DNA of 64,000 nt from Streptomyces sp. NBC_00258. Lineage in GTDB: Bacteria; Actinomycetota; Actinomycetes; Streptomycetales; Streptomycetaceae. Below, one piece after another: positions 51,488-59,630 of the stretch. The DNA is taken from assembly GCF_036182465.1 (NCBI RefSeq), contig NZ_CP108081.1:8928001-8992000 (forward strand), read 5' to 3'. Within the stretch, counting starts at the first letter, position 1. The number at the start of each line of letters is the position of its first letter. The notes beneath the pieces were generated by a model, which was given only the letters and a program-made list of their open reading frames with translations, had not been told where the DNA came from and did not search any database. The translations under genes were made by a program, and so were the position numbers.

Positions 51488-53239
51488 CTAACGCTTCGCG
51501 AAGGCCGACAGGAGCGTGGCGATCCGTTCGCGGGCTCCGCCGTTCTGGACCGGAGCCGCCGTGAGCACGTCCAGGTGCTGGTAACCGGGCAGCACCACGG
51601 GGTTCTTGTCCGCGGGGATGTGGTCCGCGAGGATCCCGTCGCCCGCGACGAAGGTGATCGTGGGGTTCGCGGTCAGACCGCCGGGGTGCGCCATGTTCCG
51701 GGCGATCCGCGCGTCGTCGACCAGGGAGAGGTCGGTGACCAGCTTCGTCGGGAAGTAGTCCTCGGTGAAGTCCAGCGGCTGCTCGGAGAGGCTGCGGGCC
51801 AGCTCCCCGATGTCCGAGACCTCCTTGGCGGCCGTCGTGAACGGCGTGCCGTCGGCAGAGCGGTGGACCGGGTCGTCCGGGGCGCCGATCCGGTCGAAGT
51901 TCCGCCAGGTGTAGAGCGGGCCGGCCGGCTGGTCCGGGATCGCCTTCAGCTCCGTACCGAACAGGGCCGGTGAGCCTTGTACGTCGTTCGAGACAGGGAA
52001 GTTCTTGTCCACGAGGCGGCCGCCGTCGAAGAGGCCCACGCTGGTCTGGATGAAGGACAACGGGGCCGAGTTGTCGTCCATGAAGGCGCCGAGGACCGCC
52101 GCGTTGGTGAGCCGGAAGTCGCGGATCGTGGGCTTGCCGGACAGGAAGACGGCCGCGTCCTTGGAGAACATCGTGCGGGACGTCGTCTCGATGTTGGCGT
52201 TCGACGGGAGGTCCTCCTGGAGCGTGGACCGGGCGTCGGGCGCGGTGCGTGCGGCGAGGCCGCTGATCGCGAGGACGTTCATGATCTCGGGGTTGATCAC
52301 CGCGGGGAGCGCGAGGAAGCGGGGCAGGACACCGCTGCGCAGACCGGCCTGTACGACGGTGTAGCCGAGGCCCGTCTCCGGGACCGTGCCCTTGGGCAGC
52401 AGGCCGCCGTTGAGGGTGCCCGAAGTGCCGTTCAGGTCATCGAGATTGGTGGCGATCGTCGTGTCCAGGGCGAAGTAGCCCGCGCACTGGTTGAAGCCCG
52501 CGTCCGCCGTCGTCGCGGGGTTCCCGTCGAAGTCCCAGGTGGCGAAGACGCCGGTGAGGACGCCGCCGAGCGAGTGCCCGCCGCACATCACCTTCTCCTT
52601 GCGCAGCTTCTGGTCGGGCAGTTCGGCGGACAGCAGGTCGTACTGGTCGCGGACCGTGCGCTTCAGACCGACCTCGGCCAGCCAGCCCGTCTGATCGCTC
52701 GTCAGAAAGCCGTCGAAGGAGCGTCCGTCGACCTTCTCGCCCTCGTAGTAGTAGCCAACGGCCTTGGCGGCGCTGCCCGTTGAGATTCCGGCGTTGTCCT
52801 CAAGGCAGTTGGAGCGCCGGTCCAGGGCCCAGAACTCGATGTGCTCGCCCTTCTCGGCGGCCGCCCTCACCGTGTTGCGGGCCACGCTGTCGAAGGCGCC
52901 CGCGCCCTCCAGGATGCCGGGCTGGGCGACCAGGATCCGGTCGGCGTCGGCGGACTTCGACGGTCCCTGGGAGGAGCGGTAGCGCAGATACGACAGCCGG
53001 TCGCAGCGCGCCGGGTGGCTGCCGACCGAGGCGGGCAGCGGGATCCGTACGGAGACCACGGTCTCGGTGATGCCGGCGACCGGGGAGGCCGAGGCCACCG
53101 GGGTCTCGGTGCGGGCGGCCTCGGCGCCGGCAGGTGCTCCGTCCGCGGAGGGCATCGCGGTGAGCGCGGCCGCGCCGAGCGCTCCGGCGGTCAGGGCGCG
53201 CAGCCACCGGCCGCGGGGGCGGGGGACTCCTGTGCTCAT
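51488..53239 (-). CDS. Secreted alpha/beta-hydrolase-like protein
   Basis: Exported protein of 583 residues. MSTGVPRPRGRWLRALTAG followed by a hydrophobic run ending AMPSADGAPA is a signal peptide. MCGGHSLGGVLTGVFATWDF is a serine-hydrolase nucleophile elbow (GHSLGG). A catalytic Asp/His pair could be VAGDGILADHI and the C-terminal LPGYQHLDVLTAAP. Lipase/esterase-type activity is inferred; substrate not recognised. Start is the ATG giving the canonical signal peptide; longer upstream frames are rejected. Confidence 0.82.
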   Translation of the reverse strand: MSTGVPRPRGRWLRALTAGALGAAALTAMPSADGAPAGAEAARTETPVASASPVAGITETVVSVRIPLPASVGSHPARCDRLSYLRYRSSQGPSKSADADRILVAQPGILEGAGAFDSVARNTVRAAAEKGEHIEFWALDRRSNCLEDNAGISTGSAAKAVGYYYEGEKVDGRSFDGFLTSDQTGWLAEVGLKRTVRDQYDLLSAELPDQKLRKEKVMCGGHSLGGVLTGVFATWDFDGNPATTADAGFNQCAGYFALDTTIATNLDDLNGTSGTLNGGLLPKGTVPETGLGYTVVQAGLRSGVLPRFLALPAVINPEIMNVLAISGLAARTAPDARSTLQEDLPSNANIETTSRTMFSKDAAVFLSGKPTIRDFRLTNAAVLGAFMDDNSAPLSFIQTSVGLFDGGRLVDKNFPVSNDVQGSPALFGTELKAIPDQPAGPLYTWRNFDRIGAPDDPVHRSADGTPFTTAAKEVSDIGELARSLSEQPLDFTEDYFPTKLVTDLSLVDDARIARNMAHPGGLTANPTITFVAGDGILADHIPADKNPVVLPGYQHLDVLTAAPVQNGGARERIATLLSAFAKR

Positions 53240-53400
53240 GGTCTCTCCATCGGGACGACGGCGGGTGCGGAGTGCCGCACTGTAACTGTCGGTAACTCCC
53301 GTGTGCCATAAGGAAAATGAGCAAACGGGCACGGTCCGCCGCGCACATTCGCACAGTGGCTCGGTGGCGGCGTCCGGTGCGCGGAGGGAGACTGCGGCGT

Positions 53401-53766
53401 ATGGCTGTCTCCTGGTATCAAGTCGTCGTCGATGCCCACGATCTGCCGTCACTGGCCCACTTCTGGTGTCAGGTCCTCGACTGGCGGGTGCTGTTCGAGG
53501 CCGAGGGCGAGATCGTCATCGGGGCCGACCCGAGCGCCCTGCCCGGCATCTGCTTCGTGCCGGTCGGCGAGCGCAAGAAGGCCAAGAACCGGCTGCACAT
53601 CGACCTCACTCCCGACGACCGGGACGCCGAGGTCGACAGGCTCCTCGCGCTCGGCGCCCGGCGGGCGGACGTCGGCCAGGGCGAGGACGTCACCTGGGTC
53701 GTCCTCGCCGATCCGGAGGGCAACGAGTTCTGTGTGCTGCGGCCGAAGAAGACGCTTCTCGACTGA
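53401..53766 (+). CDS. VOC-family (glyoxalase-fold) protein
   Basis: 121-residue single VOC domain. WYQVVVDAHDLPSLAHFWCQ and RLHIDLTPDD carry the first half's metal-ligand-type His and VVLADPEGNEFCVLRP the terminal Glu strand. Members include dioxygenases, resistance proteins and isomerases; substrate unknown. GGAGGGAG precedes the ATG. It is followed after 12 nt by the SMR operator and could be transcribed with it. Confidence 0.88.
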   Translation: MAVSWYQVVVDAHDLPSLAHFWCQVLDWRVLFEAEGEIVIGADPSALPGICFVPVGERKKAKNRLHIDLTPDDRDAEVDRLLALGARRADVGQGEDVTWVVLADPEGNEFCVLRPKKTLLD

Positions 53767-53778
53767 GGTTCCCGGGGT

Positions 53779-53818
53779 TGTGTACGAGTGTACGCATCGA
53801 TGCGTACACTCGTACACA
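53779..53818. promoter_or_regulatory. 40-bp perfect palindrome, operator of the SMR/TetR pair
   Basis: TGTGTACGAGTGTACGCATC is followed by its exact reverse complement, ending at the A of the SMR start codon. TACACT (53805-53810) inside the right arm is a likely -10, giving a transcript starting at the ATG. A dimeric TetR site covering the promoter is the simplest reading. Confidence 0.75.
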
Positions 53819-54138
53819 TGGGATACGCGCTGCTCGCCGGAGCCATCGCCGCAGAGGTGGCCGCCACCACCGCCATGAAGTACAGCGACGGCTTCAGCAG
53901 GCTGTGGCCCTCGCTGGTGACCGCGATCGGCTATCTCGTCGCGTTCGCGCTGCTCGCGCAGACGCTGAAGACCGTCGCCGTCGGCACGGCCTACGCGATC
54001 TGGGCGGGGATCGGCACGGCGGCCGTCGCGGCGATCGGGATGATGTTCCTGGGCGAGGGCATGAACACCGCCAAGTTCGCCGGGATCGTGCTGATCATCG
54101 GCGGGGTCGTGGTGCTGAACCTGGGCGGGGCGCACTGA
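53818..54138 (+). CDS. Small multidrug resistance (SMR) efflux protein
   Basis: 106-residue, four-helix proton-coupled cation exporter. The essential membrane Glu is in ALLAGAIAAEVAATTAMKYS; the later helices contain GTAYAIWAGIGTA and VVVLNLGGA, as in EmrE/QacE. The ATG at the end of the palindrome gives the standard family length; upstream in-frame starts (53788, 53800) would put the operator inside the gene. There is no ribosome binding site, consistent with a leaderless mRNA. The TetR gene follows by 52 nt. Confidence 0.93.
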   Translation: MGYALLAGAIAAEVAATTAMKYSDGFSRLWPSLVTAIGYLVAFALLAQTLKTVAVGTAYAIWAGIGTAAVAAIGMMFLGEGMNTAKFAGIVLIIGGVVVLNLGGAH

Positions 54139-54190
54139 TGAGGCACTGTCCGGCGGGGGCCTGCTCGCGCCGTCCGACGGGAGCCCGCTG

Positions 54191-54727
54191 ATGGTCAGGC
54201 GCTACGACCCCGAGCGGCGGCAGCGGATCATCGACGCGGCGATCCGTGTCGTGGCCGACAAGGGTATCGGCGGGCTCAGCCACCGCTCGGTGGCCGCCGA
54301 GGCCGATGTGCCGCTCGGCTCGACGACGTACCACTTCAAGACCCTCGACGAGCTCATGGTCGCCGCGCTGCGCCAGACGAACGAGGGCTTCGCGAAGGTC
54401 GTCGCCTCGCGCGGCGCGCTGGAGGACACCGGGGCCGATCCGGCCGGTGAACTCGCCGGTCTCCTCGGCGAGTGGCTGGGGGGCGACCGCGCGAGCGTGG
54501 AGCTGGAGTACGAGCTCTATCTCGCCGCCCTGCGCCGCCCCGCGCTGCGGCCCGTCGCCGCCGAGTGGTGCCAGGACCTCGCCGAGAGGATCGGCCGCCG
54601 CACGGACCCGGTCACCGCGCGGGCCCTCGTCGCGGTGATGGACGGGATCTGTCTGCAGGTGCTGGTGACGGGAGCGGAGTACGACGAGGCGTACACGCGC
54701 GAGGTGCTGGCACGGGTGATCCCCTGA
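54191..54727 (+). CDS. TetR-family regulator of the SMR pump
   Basis: 178-residue repressor. The HTH is in ADKGIGGLSHRSVAAEADVP and LGSTTYHFKTLDELMVAAL; the C-terminal ligand domain is helical and variable. It lies directly downstream of the SMR gene, so ligand (probably a cationic drug) would relieve repression at the palindrome in front of the operon. Confidence 0.93.
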   Translation: MVRRYDPERRQRIIDAAIRVVADKGIGGLSHRSVAAEADVPLGSTTYHFKTLDELMVAALRQTNEGFAKVVASRGALEDTGADPAGELAGLLGEWLGGDRASVELEYELYLAALRRPALRPVAAEWCQDLAERIGRRTDPVTARALVAVMDGICLQVLVTGAEYDEAYTREVLARVIP

Positions 54728-54747
54728 ATCCTCCTGTCCGTCGAGCG

Positions 54748-54786
54748 TGAACCTTTCGCGGCCCTGTGGGGAACAGGGGTGAAAGG
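54748..54786 (+). promoter_or_regulatory. Interrupted inverted repeat before the ECF sigma gene
   Basis: TGAACCTTT (54748-54756) looks like an ECF-type -35. CCTTTC...GAAAGG and inner CCCTGT-N5-ACAGGG form nested arms. It could be a TetR-gene terminator, an autoregulated ECF promoter, or both. Confidence 0.4.
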
Positions 54787-54815
54787 CTCGGCACGACGAA
54801 GCAGCGGGAGGACCT

Positions 54816-55409
54816 GTGACCGGACCACCGGCACCTGAGGCCGAGGTGCACGACGACGCTGAGGTCGTCGCCCGGTCGCTGGAGGAACCGGAGCTGTTCG
54901 CCCGCCTCTACGACCGGCACGCACCCGACATCCACCGGTATGTGACCCGGCGCCTCGGGGACGGCGCCGCCGACGACATCACGGCGGACACCTTCCTCAC
55001 GGCGTTCCGCATCCGCGGCCGCTACGACCTGACCCGCCCCAACGCCCGCCCCTGGCTGTACGGCATCGCCGGCAACCTCATCGGAAAACAGCGCCGCGCC
55101 GAGGTGCGGGCGCTCAAGGCGCTGGCCCGCACCGGGCACGACCCCGTCGCCGCTTCCTGGGTCGAGGAGACCGACAGCCGGGTCGCCGCGCAGGCACCGC
55201 TCGCCGGAGCCCTCGCCGCGCTGCCCGCGGGAGACCGGCACGTACTGCTGCTCATCGCCTGGGCCGACCTCAGCTACCAGGAGGTCGCCGAGGCCCTGGA
55301 CATCCCGGTCGGGACGGTCCGCTCACGGCTCAACAGGGCCCGGCGCAAGGTGCGTACGGCGCTGGGCGCGGACCCCGCGTTCCTGCCCGACACCCCGGAG
55401 GTGGTCTGA
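54816..55409 (+). CDS. ECF sigma factor (first cassette)
   Basis: 197-residue ECF sigma factor. Region 2: LYDRHAPDIHRYVTRRLG and ADDITADTFLTAFRI; region 4: LSYQEVAEALDIPVGTVRSR. GGGAGG precedes the GTG. It is followed 1 nt later by a CU044_5270-type membrane protein gene, likely its regulator. Confidence 0.94.
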   Translation: MTGPPAPEAEVHDDAEVVARSLEEPELFARLYDRHAPDIHRYVTRRLGDGAADDITADTFLTAFRIRGRYDLTRPNARPWLYGIAGNLIGKQRRAEVRALKALARTGHDPVAASWVEETDSRVAAQAPLAGALAALPAGDRHVLLLIAWADLSYQEVAEALDIPVGTVRSRLNRARRKVRTALGADPAFLPDTPEVV

Positions 55410-55410
55410 C

Positions 55411-56319
55411 GTGGACGAGATGACCGCGGTTCGCGAACTGCGGGCCGAGACACCCCTGCCCCCGCGCACACGGCTCGTCCCGGGGCGTGACGCGCTTCTG
55501 CGGGAGGCCGCGCGCGGTCGCCGGAGCCGGGGGCCGCGCGCCGACTGGCGGCTCGCCGCGGTGGGGGCCGCGGCCGCGATCACGCTGGCGGCGGTGCTCG
55601 GCACGCAGGTCCTGGGCGGCGAGGGGCGCGAGACGCTGCCGGGGGCGCGGTCGACGTACTTCCTGGAACTGGGCAGTGCGAAGGACCTGTTGAACGACGC
55701 CGCGGACGTGGTCGCGGCCGGTCCCTCGGTCACCGCCCGCGACGGCCAGTGGATCTACCTCAAGTCCGGCGAGGTGAACCTCACGGACGACTCGCGGCCG
55801 GGGACGAGCGAGACCTGGATGAAGTACGCCGACCCGTCCATGGAGGACGGGAAGGCGGGCGACGACCACTCGCCGAGGGAGGAGTACGCGTTCCTCAAGG
55901 GCCTGCCCGACGACCCGAAGAAGGTACGGGCGAAGGCGCGCGCGTTCTTCTACGCCACCGACAAGACCGAGACCCGCACCGAACACGAGTACCGGGCCCT
56001 CACCGCGGTCCTCGGCCGGGCGTACGCGTACGAGGCCGAGGACCTCGCCAAGGTCTACCGGGCCTTGGCCACGATTCCCGGCGTACGGGCCGCGCAGGTC
56101 CAGGACGCGGCGGGACGCGACGCCATCGCGGTCTACCTCAGGAACGAGGACCCGACGGCGAACCGGGACGAGCTCCTCCTGGACCCGGGCACCTACCTGT
56201 ACAGCGGTCATCGGTGGGTGGCCCGGAGCGCCGGCGGCGAGTGGAAGAAGGGGGACGCCGTCATCAGCGGGGTCCGGCTGGCCGTGGCGGTGGTCGACAG
56301 GAAGGACGAGCGGCCCTGA
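55411..56319 (+). CDS. CU044_5270-type membrane protein, putative anti-sigma partner
   Basis: 302 residues: cytoplasmic N-terminus of about 45 residues, one helix (RLAAVGAAAAITLAAVLGTQ), and an outside domain with DGQWIYLKSGEV and EHEYRALTAVLGRAYA. The family is regularly encoded just after ECF sigma factors and is thought to sense a surface signal and hold the sigma factor. No zinc-binding HxxxCxxC motif is seen, so it is not a ZAS-type anti-sigma. Confidence 0.85.
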   Translation: MDEMTAVRELRAETPLPPRTRLVPGRDALLREAARGRRSRGPRADWRLAAVGAAAAITLAAVLGTQVLGGEGRETLPGARSTYFLELGSAKDLLNDAADVVAAGPSVTARDGQWIYLKSGEVNLTDDSRPGTSETWMKYADPSMEDGKAGDDHSPREEYAFLKGLPDDPKKVRAKARAFFYATDKTETRTEHEYRALTAVLGRAYAYEAEDLAKVYRALATIPGVRAAQVQDAAGRDAIAVYLRNEDPTANRDELLLDPGTYLYSGHRWVARSAGGEWKKGDAVISGVRLAVAVVDRKDERP

Positions 56320-56370
56320 CCTGGACGCCCGGGTTCCTCCGGTACGACACGACCCCGCCGGACGGCCCCG

Positions 56371-56401
56371 GTGCGCCCGGCACCTGAGACGCCGGGCGCA
56401 C
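56371..56401 (+). terminator. Terminator of the first ECF cassette
   Basis: GTGCGCCCGGC pairs with GCCGGGCGCAC (11 bp) across a 9-nt loop. Confidence 0.75.
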
Positions 56402-56404
56402 TGG

Positions 56405-56435
56405 TTGGCACCCGTGGGCCCCGGCCGGTTAGGTT
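56405..56435 (+). promoter_or_regulatory. Promoter of dapD, leaderless
   Basis: TTGGCA (56405-56410) and TAGGTT (56430-56435) are separated by 19 nt (18 if TTAGGT is used). The ATG begins 7 nt after the -10 and has no Shine-Dalgarno sequence, so the mRNA should start at or next to the ATG. Confidence 0.55.
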
Positions 56436-56441
56436 TCCCTC

Positions 56442-57431
56442 ATGACCGACACGACTGCTACTCGCACCACCGGCGCCGTCGCCGCCGGGCTTGCCACGCT
56501 CGCCGCCGACGGAACTGTCCTCGACACCTGGTTCCCGGCCCCCGAACTGGCCGCCGAGCCCGGCCCCTCCGGCTCCGAGCGGCTGTCCGCCGAACGCGCG
56601 GCGGAACTGCTCGGCGAGGGCGCCGTGAAGGCGATCGGCCCGGACGCCCGCCGTGGCGTCGAAGTGGTCGCGGTCCGCACGGTCATCGCCTCGCTCGACG
56701 AGAAGCCGCTCGACGCGCACGACGTGTACCTGCGCCTCCACCTGCTCTCGCACCGGCTGGTGAAGCCGCACGGCCAGAGCCTGGACGGCATGTTCGCGCA
56801 CCTCGCCAACGTCGCCTGGACCTCGCTCGGACCGGTCGCCGTGGACGACGTGGAGAAGGTCCGGCTGAACGCCCGCGCCGAGGGCCTCCACCTGGCCGTG
56901 ACGTCCATCGACAAGTTCCCGCGCATGACGGACTACGTCGCGCCGAAGGGCGTCCGCATCGCCGACGCCGACCGGGTCCGCCTCGGCGCGCACCTCGCCG
57001 AGGGCACCACGGTCATGCACGAGGGCTTCGTGAACTTCAACGCCGGCACGCTCGGCACGTCGATGGTCGAGGGCCGTATCTCCGCCGGCGTCGTGGTCGG
57101 CGACGGCTCGGACATCGGCGGCGGCGCCTCCACGATGGGCACGCTGTCCGGCGGCGGCAACGTCCGCATCACGATCGGCGAGCGGTGCCTGATCGGGGCG
57201 GAGGCGGGTGTCGGGATCGCCCTGGGTGACGAGTGTGTCGTCGAGGCCGGGCTGTACGTCACCGCCGGGACGCGGGTCACGATGCCCGACGGGCAGATCG
57301 TCAAGGCACGTGAGCTGTCCGGTGCGTCCAACATTCTGTTCCGGCGGAACTCGGTTACCGGGACGGTGGAGGCGCGGCCGAACAACGCGGTGTGGGGTGG
57401 CCTCAACGAGGTCCTCCACAGCCACAACTGA
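56442..57431 (+). CDS. dapD: Tetrahydrodipicolinate N-succinyltransferase
   Basis: Succinyl-CoA-dependent step of lysine/diaminopimelate synthesis. The 329-residue actinobacterial form has a left-handed beta-helix with GTTVMHEGFVNFNAGTLGTS, SDIGGGASTMGTLSGGGN and GERCLIGAEAGVGIALGDEC. It sits between two ECF cassettes but is transcribed alone between terminators. Confidence 0.96.
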   Translation: MTDTTATRTTGAVAAGLATLAADGTVLDTWFPAPELAAEPGPSGSERLSAERAAELLGEGAVKAIGPDARRGVEVVAVRTVIASLDEKPLDAHDVYLRLHLLSHRLVKPHGQSLDGMFAHLANVAWTSLGPVAVDDVEKVRLNARAEGLHLAVTSIDKFPRMTDYVAPKGVRIADADRVRLGAHLAEGTTVMHEGFVNFNAGTLGTSMVEGRISAGVVVGDGSDIGGGASTMGTLSGGGNVRITIGERCLIGAEAGVGIALGDECVVEAGLYVTAGTRVTMPDGQIVKARELSGASNILFRRNSVTGTVEARPNNAVWGGLNEVLHSHN

Positions 57432-57449
57432 GCTCCGCTGTCCGTGTGA

Positions 57450-57488
57450 ACCGAGCGCCCTCCCACTTGTTGTGGGAGGGCGCTCGGT
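57450..57488 (+). terminator. dapD terminator
   Basis: Perfect 17-bp stem (ACCGAGCGCCCTCCCAC and complement) with a TTGTT loop. Confidence 0.88.
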
Positions 57489-57520
57489 AGTTTCGGGCGT
57501 CGGATGTCGGGTGCGGGTGA

Positions 57521-57553
57521 GTGGGGGCTTGTCGCGCAGTTCCCCGCGCCCCT
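57521..57553 (+). repeat. Dispersed 33-bp repeat, copy 1
   Basis: Unit ending in CGCGCAGTTCCCCGCGCCCCT, of which 20-nt core copies also occur at 57596-57628 and inverted at 57663-57695 and 31106-31125. The 57489-57811 interval holds these repeats and no gene. Confidence 0.75.
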
Positions 57554-57595
57554 GGGGTGGGTGGGTGTTCGGCGTGGTGCGTTAGGTGCGGGCCG

Positions 57596-57628
57596 GTGGG
57601 GGTTGCTCGCGCAGTTCCCCGCGCCCCT
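57596..57628 (+). repeat. Dispersed 33-bp repeat, copy 2
   Basis: Same orientation as copy 1, differing at about three positions. It forms a long hairpin with copy 3. Confidence 0.75.
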
Positions 57629-57662
57629 GAAAGCGGGGCTGCGCCCCTGGCTTTTGTCTTTG

Positions 57663-57695
57663 AGGGGCGCGGGGAACTGCGCGACCAGCCCCCAC
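57663..57695 (-). repeat. Dispersed 33-bp repeat, copy 3 (inverted)
   Basis: Inverted relative to copies 1 and 2 and almost fully complementary to copy 2 over 33 nt with a 34-nt spacer. Confidence 0.75.
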
Positions 57696-57811
57696 CCACC
57701 CGCACATCGCAACCGGACCGCAGGAATTCCTCGTGCCGTCAGGCATAGCGGGGGCCCGCCGGGGACGTCAGTACAGGTGGGAGCGGGGGAGAGCCCGCTG
57801 GGGAAGAGAAG

Positions 57812-58384
57812 GTGACGATGGATGCCCAAGGGCACGAGCGGTTCCGGGAGTTCGTGGAGAACCGGTCATCGGCGCTGCTGAAGACCGCCGTGCTGCTCAG
57901 CGGCGGCGACCGCCACGCGGCCGAGGACCTGTTGCAGAGCGCGTTGATCAAGGCGGCCGGCCGGTGGCAGCGCATCGACGAGCCGGAGGCCTACGTACGG
58001 CAGATCCTGTACCGCCAGCAGGTGAGCCGATGGCGGCTGAAGTGGCGCAGACGGGAGCTGACGGTCGCCGAACCGCCCGAGGGGACGGGCGGGACGGCCA
58101 CTGCGGACGCCGCCTCCGCGGTCGACCTGCGGATCGTGATGCGCGGAGCGCTGGCACGGCTGACCGCCCGGCAGCGGACCGTGCTCGTACTGCGCTACTT
58201 CGAGGACCTGCCCGAGGCCGACGTGGCCCGGATCCTCGGCTGCTCGGTGGGGACGGTGCGGTCCACCACCCACCGCTCGCTCGCCAAACTGCGGGCTCTC
58301 GCGCCGGAACTGGCCGCTCTGGGACCCGCCGACGCGGAACAGAGCCCGTCCCGCGACTTCTCACCGGTGGAGGTACGTCCGTGA
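57812..58384 (+). CDS. SigE-family ECF sigma factor (second cassette)
   Basis: 190-residue ECF sigma factor of the streptomycete SigE-family (SACE_1910-like) group. Region 2: RFREFVENRSSALLKTAVLL and RHAAEDLLQSALIKA; region 4: LPEADVARILGCSVGTVRST. The GTG has GGGGAAGAGAAG upstream; ATG 6 nt later is equally likely. The stop overlaps the next gene by 4 nt. Confidence 0.93.
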   Translation: MTMDAQGHERFREFVENRSSALLKTAVLLSGGDRHAAEDLLQSALIKAAGRWQRIDEPEAYVRQILYRQQVSRWRLKWRRRELTVAEPPEGTGGTATADAASAVDLRIVMRGALARLTARQRTVLVLRYFEDLPEADVARILGCSVGTVRSTTHRSLAKLRALAPELAALGPADAEQSPSRDFSPVEVRP

Positions 58385-59616
58385 ACATGGATCAACTGGT
58401 GCGCGACGCCCTGCACGAGCAGGCCGCGGACACCATGACCACGCCGCCCGACTTCGCGGGCCGCGTCCTCGCCGTCCGGCGCCGCCGCCGGACCCGTACG
58501 ATCACCGGCGCCGCGGCGGCCACCGCGCTCGCCGTCGCCGTCGGGGTGGCGGTACCGATGCTGGACGGCGGCAAGGACGAGCCCCGGCTCGCCAGCCAGA
58601 TGAACCAGAGCGACATCATCGCCCACCCGGACCAGACACCGCCGCGCGACCTCATCGCGGCGGGCAACACCGCGCTGGCCGCCTACTACACGCACAGCAC
58701 CGTCAAGGAGACCGCGGACCGGGGCGTCACCCGGCGCACCTACCACCTCCTCGACCAGGAGACCGGCAAGTACGTGAAGACCACCAAGTGGTCGATCCTC
58801 GACGTCGCTCCCGGCATGCGCACCGCCGCCGTCCTGGAGCAGAAGCTGCCGACCAGGCGGATCGGCCTGCTGAACCTGCTCACCGGCGAGGTCGAGCGCT
58901 GGATCCCGGTCGACCGCGGTGTCGCGGGCGTCGAGTTCTCGCCCGACGGCAGCAAGCTCGTCGCGACGACGTACAGCGAGAATCCCGACCAGCAGAAGCT
59001 GGCGCCCAACGACAGTGACGGGGACGGCAAGAAGAACGACTGGATGCCGCCGTGGGGCGAGTCGTACCGGACCGGCTTCTACGTCCTCGACGTCGACTCC
59101 GGCAAGGGGTCCTGGAGCAAGGTCACGGTCCACGACGACGAGGACATGCCCGGGTCCTCCCTCAACGCCCGTCAGGACTTCGCCTTCAGCGATGACGCCG
59201 AGCTCGTGTACTCGGGGCTCACCATGGAACCCAACGTGCAGTACTACGACTTCGAGGGCAAGGAGGTCGCCACGCCCGCGAACGAGAAGTACCTGCACTG
59301 GTACGTCGACGCAAGGCTGTCCCCGGACGGCAAGCTCGCCGCCGGCGACTTCGCGGGCGGTGCCAAGACCACCGCCTCCGAGATCAACGACCCCTACACC
59401 GGCAAGCGGCTCCACAAGATCCCCGGACAACAGCTGCTCGCCTGGGTCGACAACAAGCGGCTCATCGCCTTCGACATCGCACCCGGTACGAACGAGTTCC
59501 ACAACCGGCTCGTGCTCGTCACGATCGGCAGCGACAAGACCGTCCCGCTGAGCGGTTTCCGCAAGGGGAACGACGGCGCGGCCGGGCGCTGGACGCCGAT
59601 CTTCGCCGAACGCTGA
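58381..59616 (+). CDS. Membrane-anchored beta-propeller-like protein paired with the sigma factor
   Basis: 411 residues: short cytoplasmic part, helix TGAAAATALAVAVGVAVPML (about 43-62), then an extracytoplasmic WD40/TolB-like propeller with VAGVEFSPDGSKLVATTYSE, FAFSDDAELVYSG and VDARLSPDGKLAAGDFAG. Overlap with the sigma gene (GTGA) suggests a regulatory partner that senses an outside signal. Not a classical anti-sigma by motif. Confidence 0.85.
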   Translation: MNMDQLVRDALHEQAADTMTTPPDFAGRVLAVRRRRRTRTITGAAAATALAVAVGVAVPMLDGGKDEPRLASQMNQSDIIAHPDQTPPRDLIAAGNTALAAYYTHSTVKETADRGVTRRTYHLLDQETGKYVKTTKWSILDVAPGMRTAAVLEQKLPTRRIGLLNLLTGEVERWIPVDRGVAGVEFSPDGSKLVATTYSENPDQQKLAPNDSDGDGKKNDWMPPWGESYRTGFYVLDVDSGKGSWSKVTVHDDEDMPGSSLNARQDFAFSDDAELVYSGLTMEPNVQYYDFEGKEVATPANEKYLHWYVDARLSPDGKLAAGDFAGGAKTTASEINDPYTGKRLHKIPGQQLLAWVDNKRLIAFDIAPGTNEFHNRLVLVTIGSDKTVPLSGFRKGNDGAAGRWTPIFAER

Positions 59617-59630
59617 GCAGGCTGCTCCGA

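Noticed and set aside
53788..53817. Earlier in-frame starts (GTG 53788, ATG 53800) for the SMR gene
   Set aside because: They would place the 40-bp operator and -10 within the coding region and add residues absent from SMR proteins.
57521..57695. CRISPR-like array
   Set aside because: Copies are inverted and irregularly spaced with no uniform spacers and no cas genes nearby.
57504..57815. 103-codon plus-strand frame in the repeat cluster after dapD
   Set aside because: Made almost entirely of the dispersed repeats and hairpins; no ribosome site or family.
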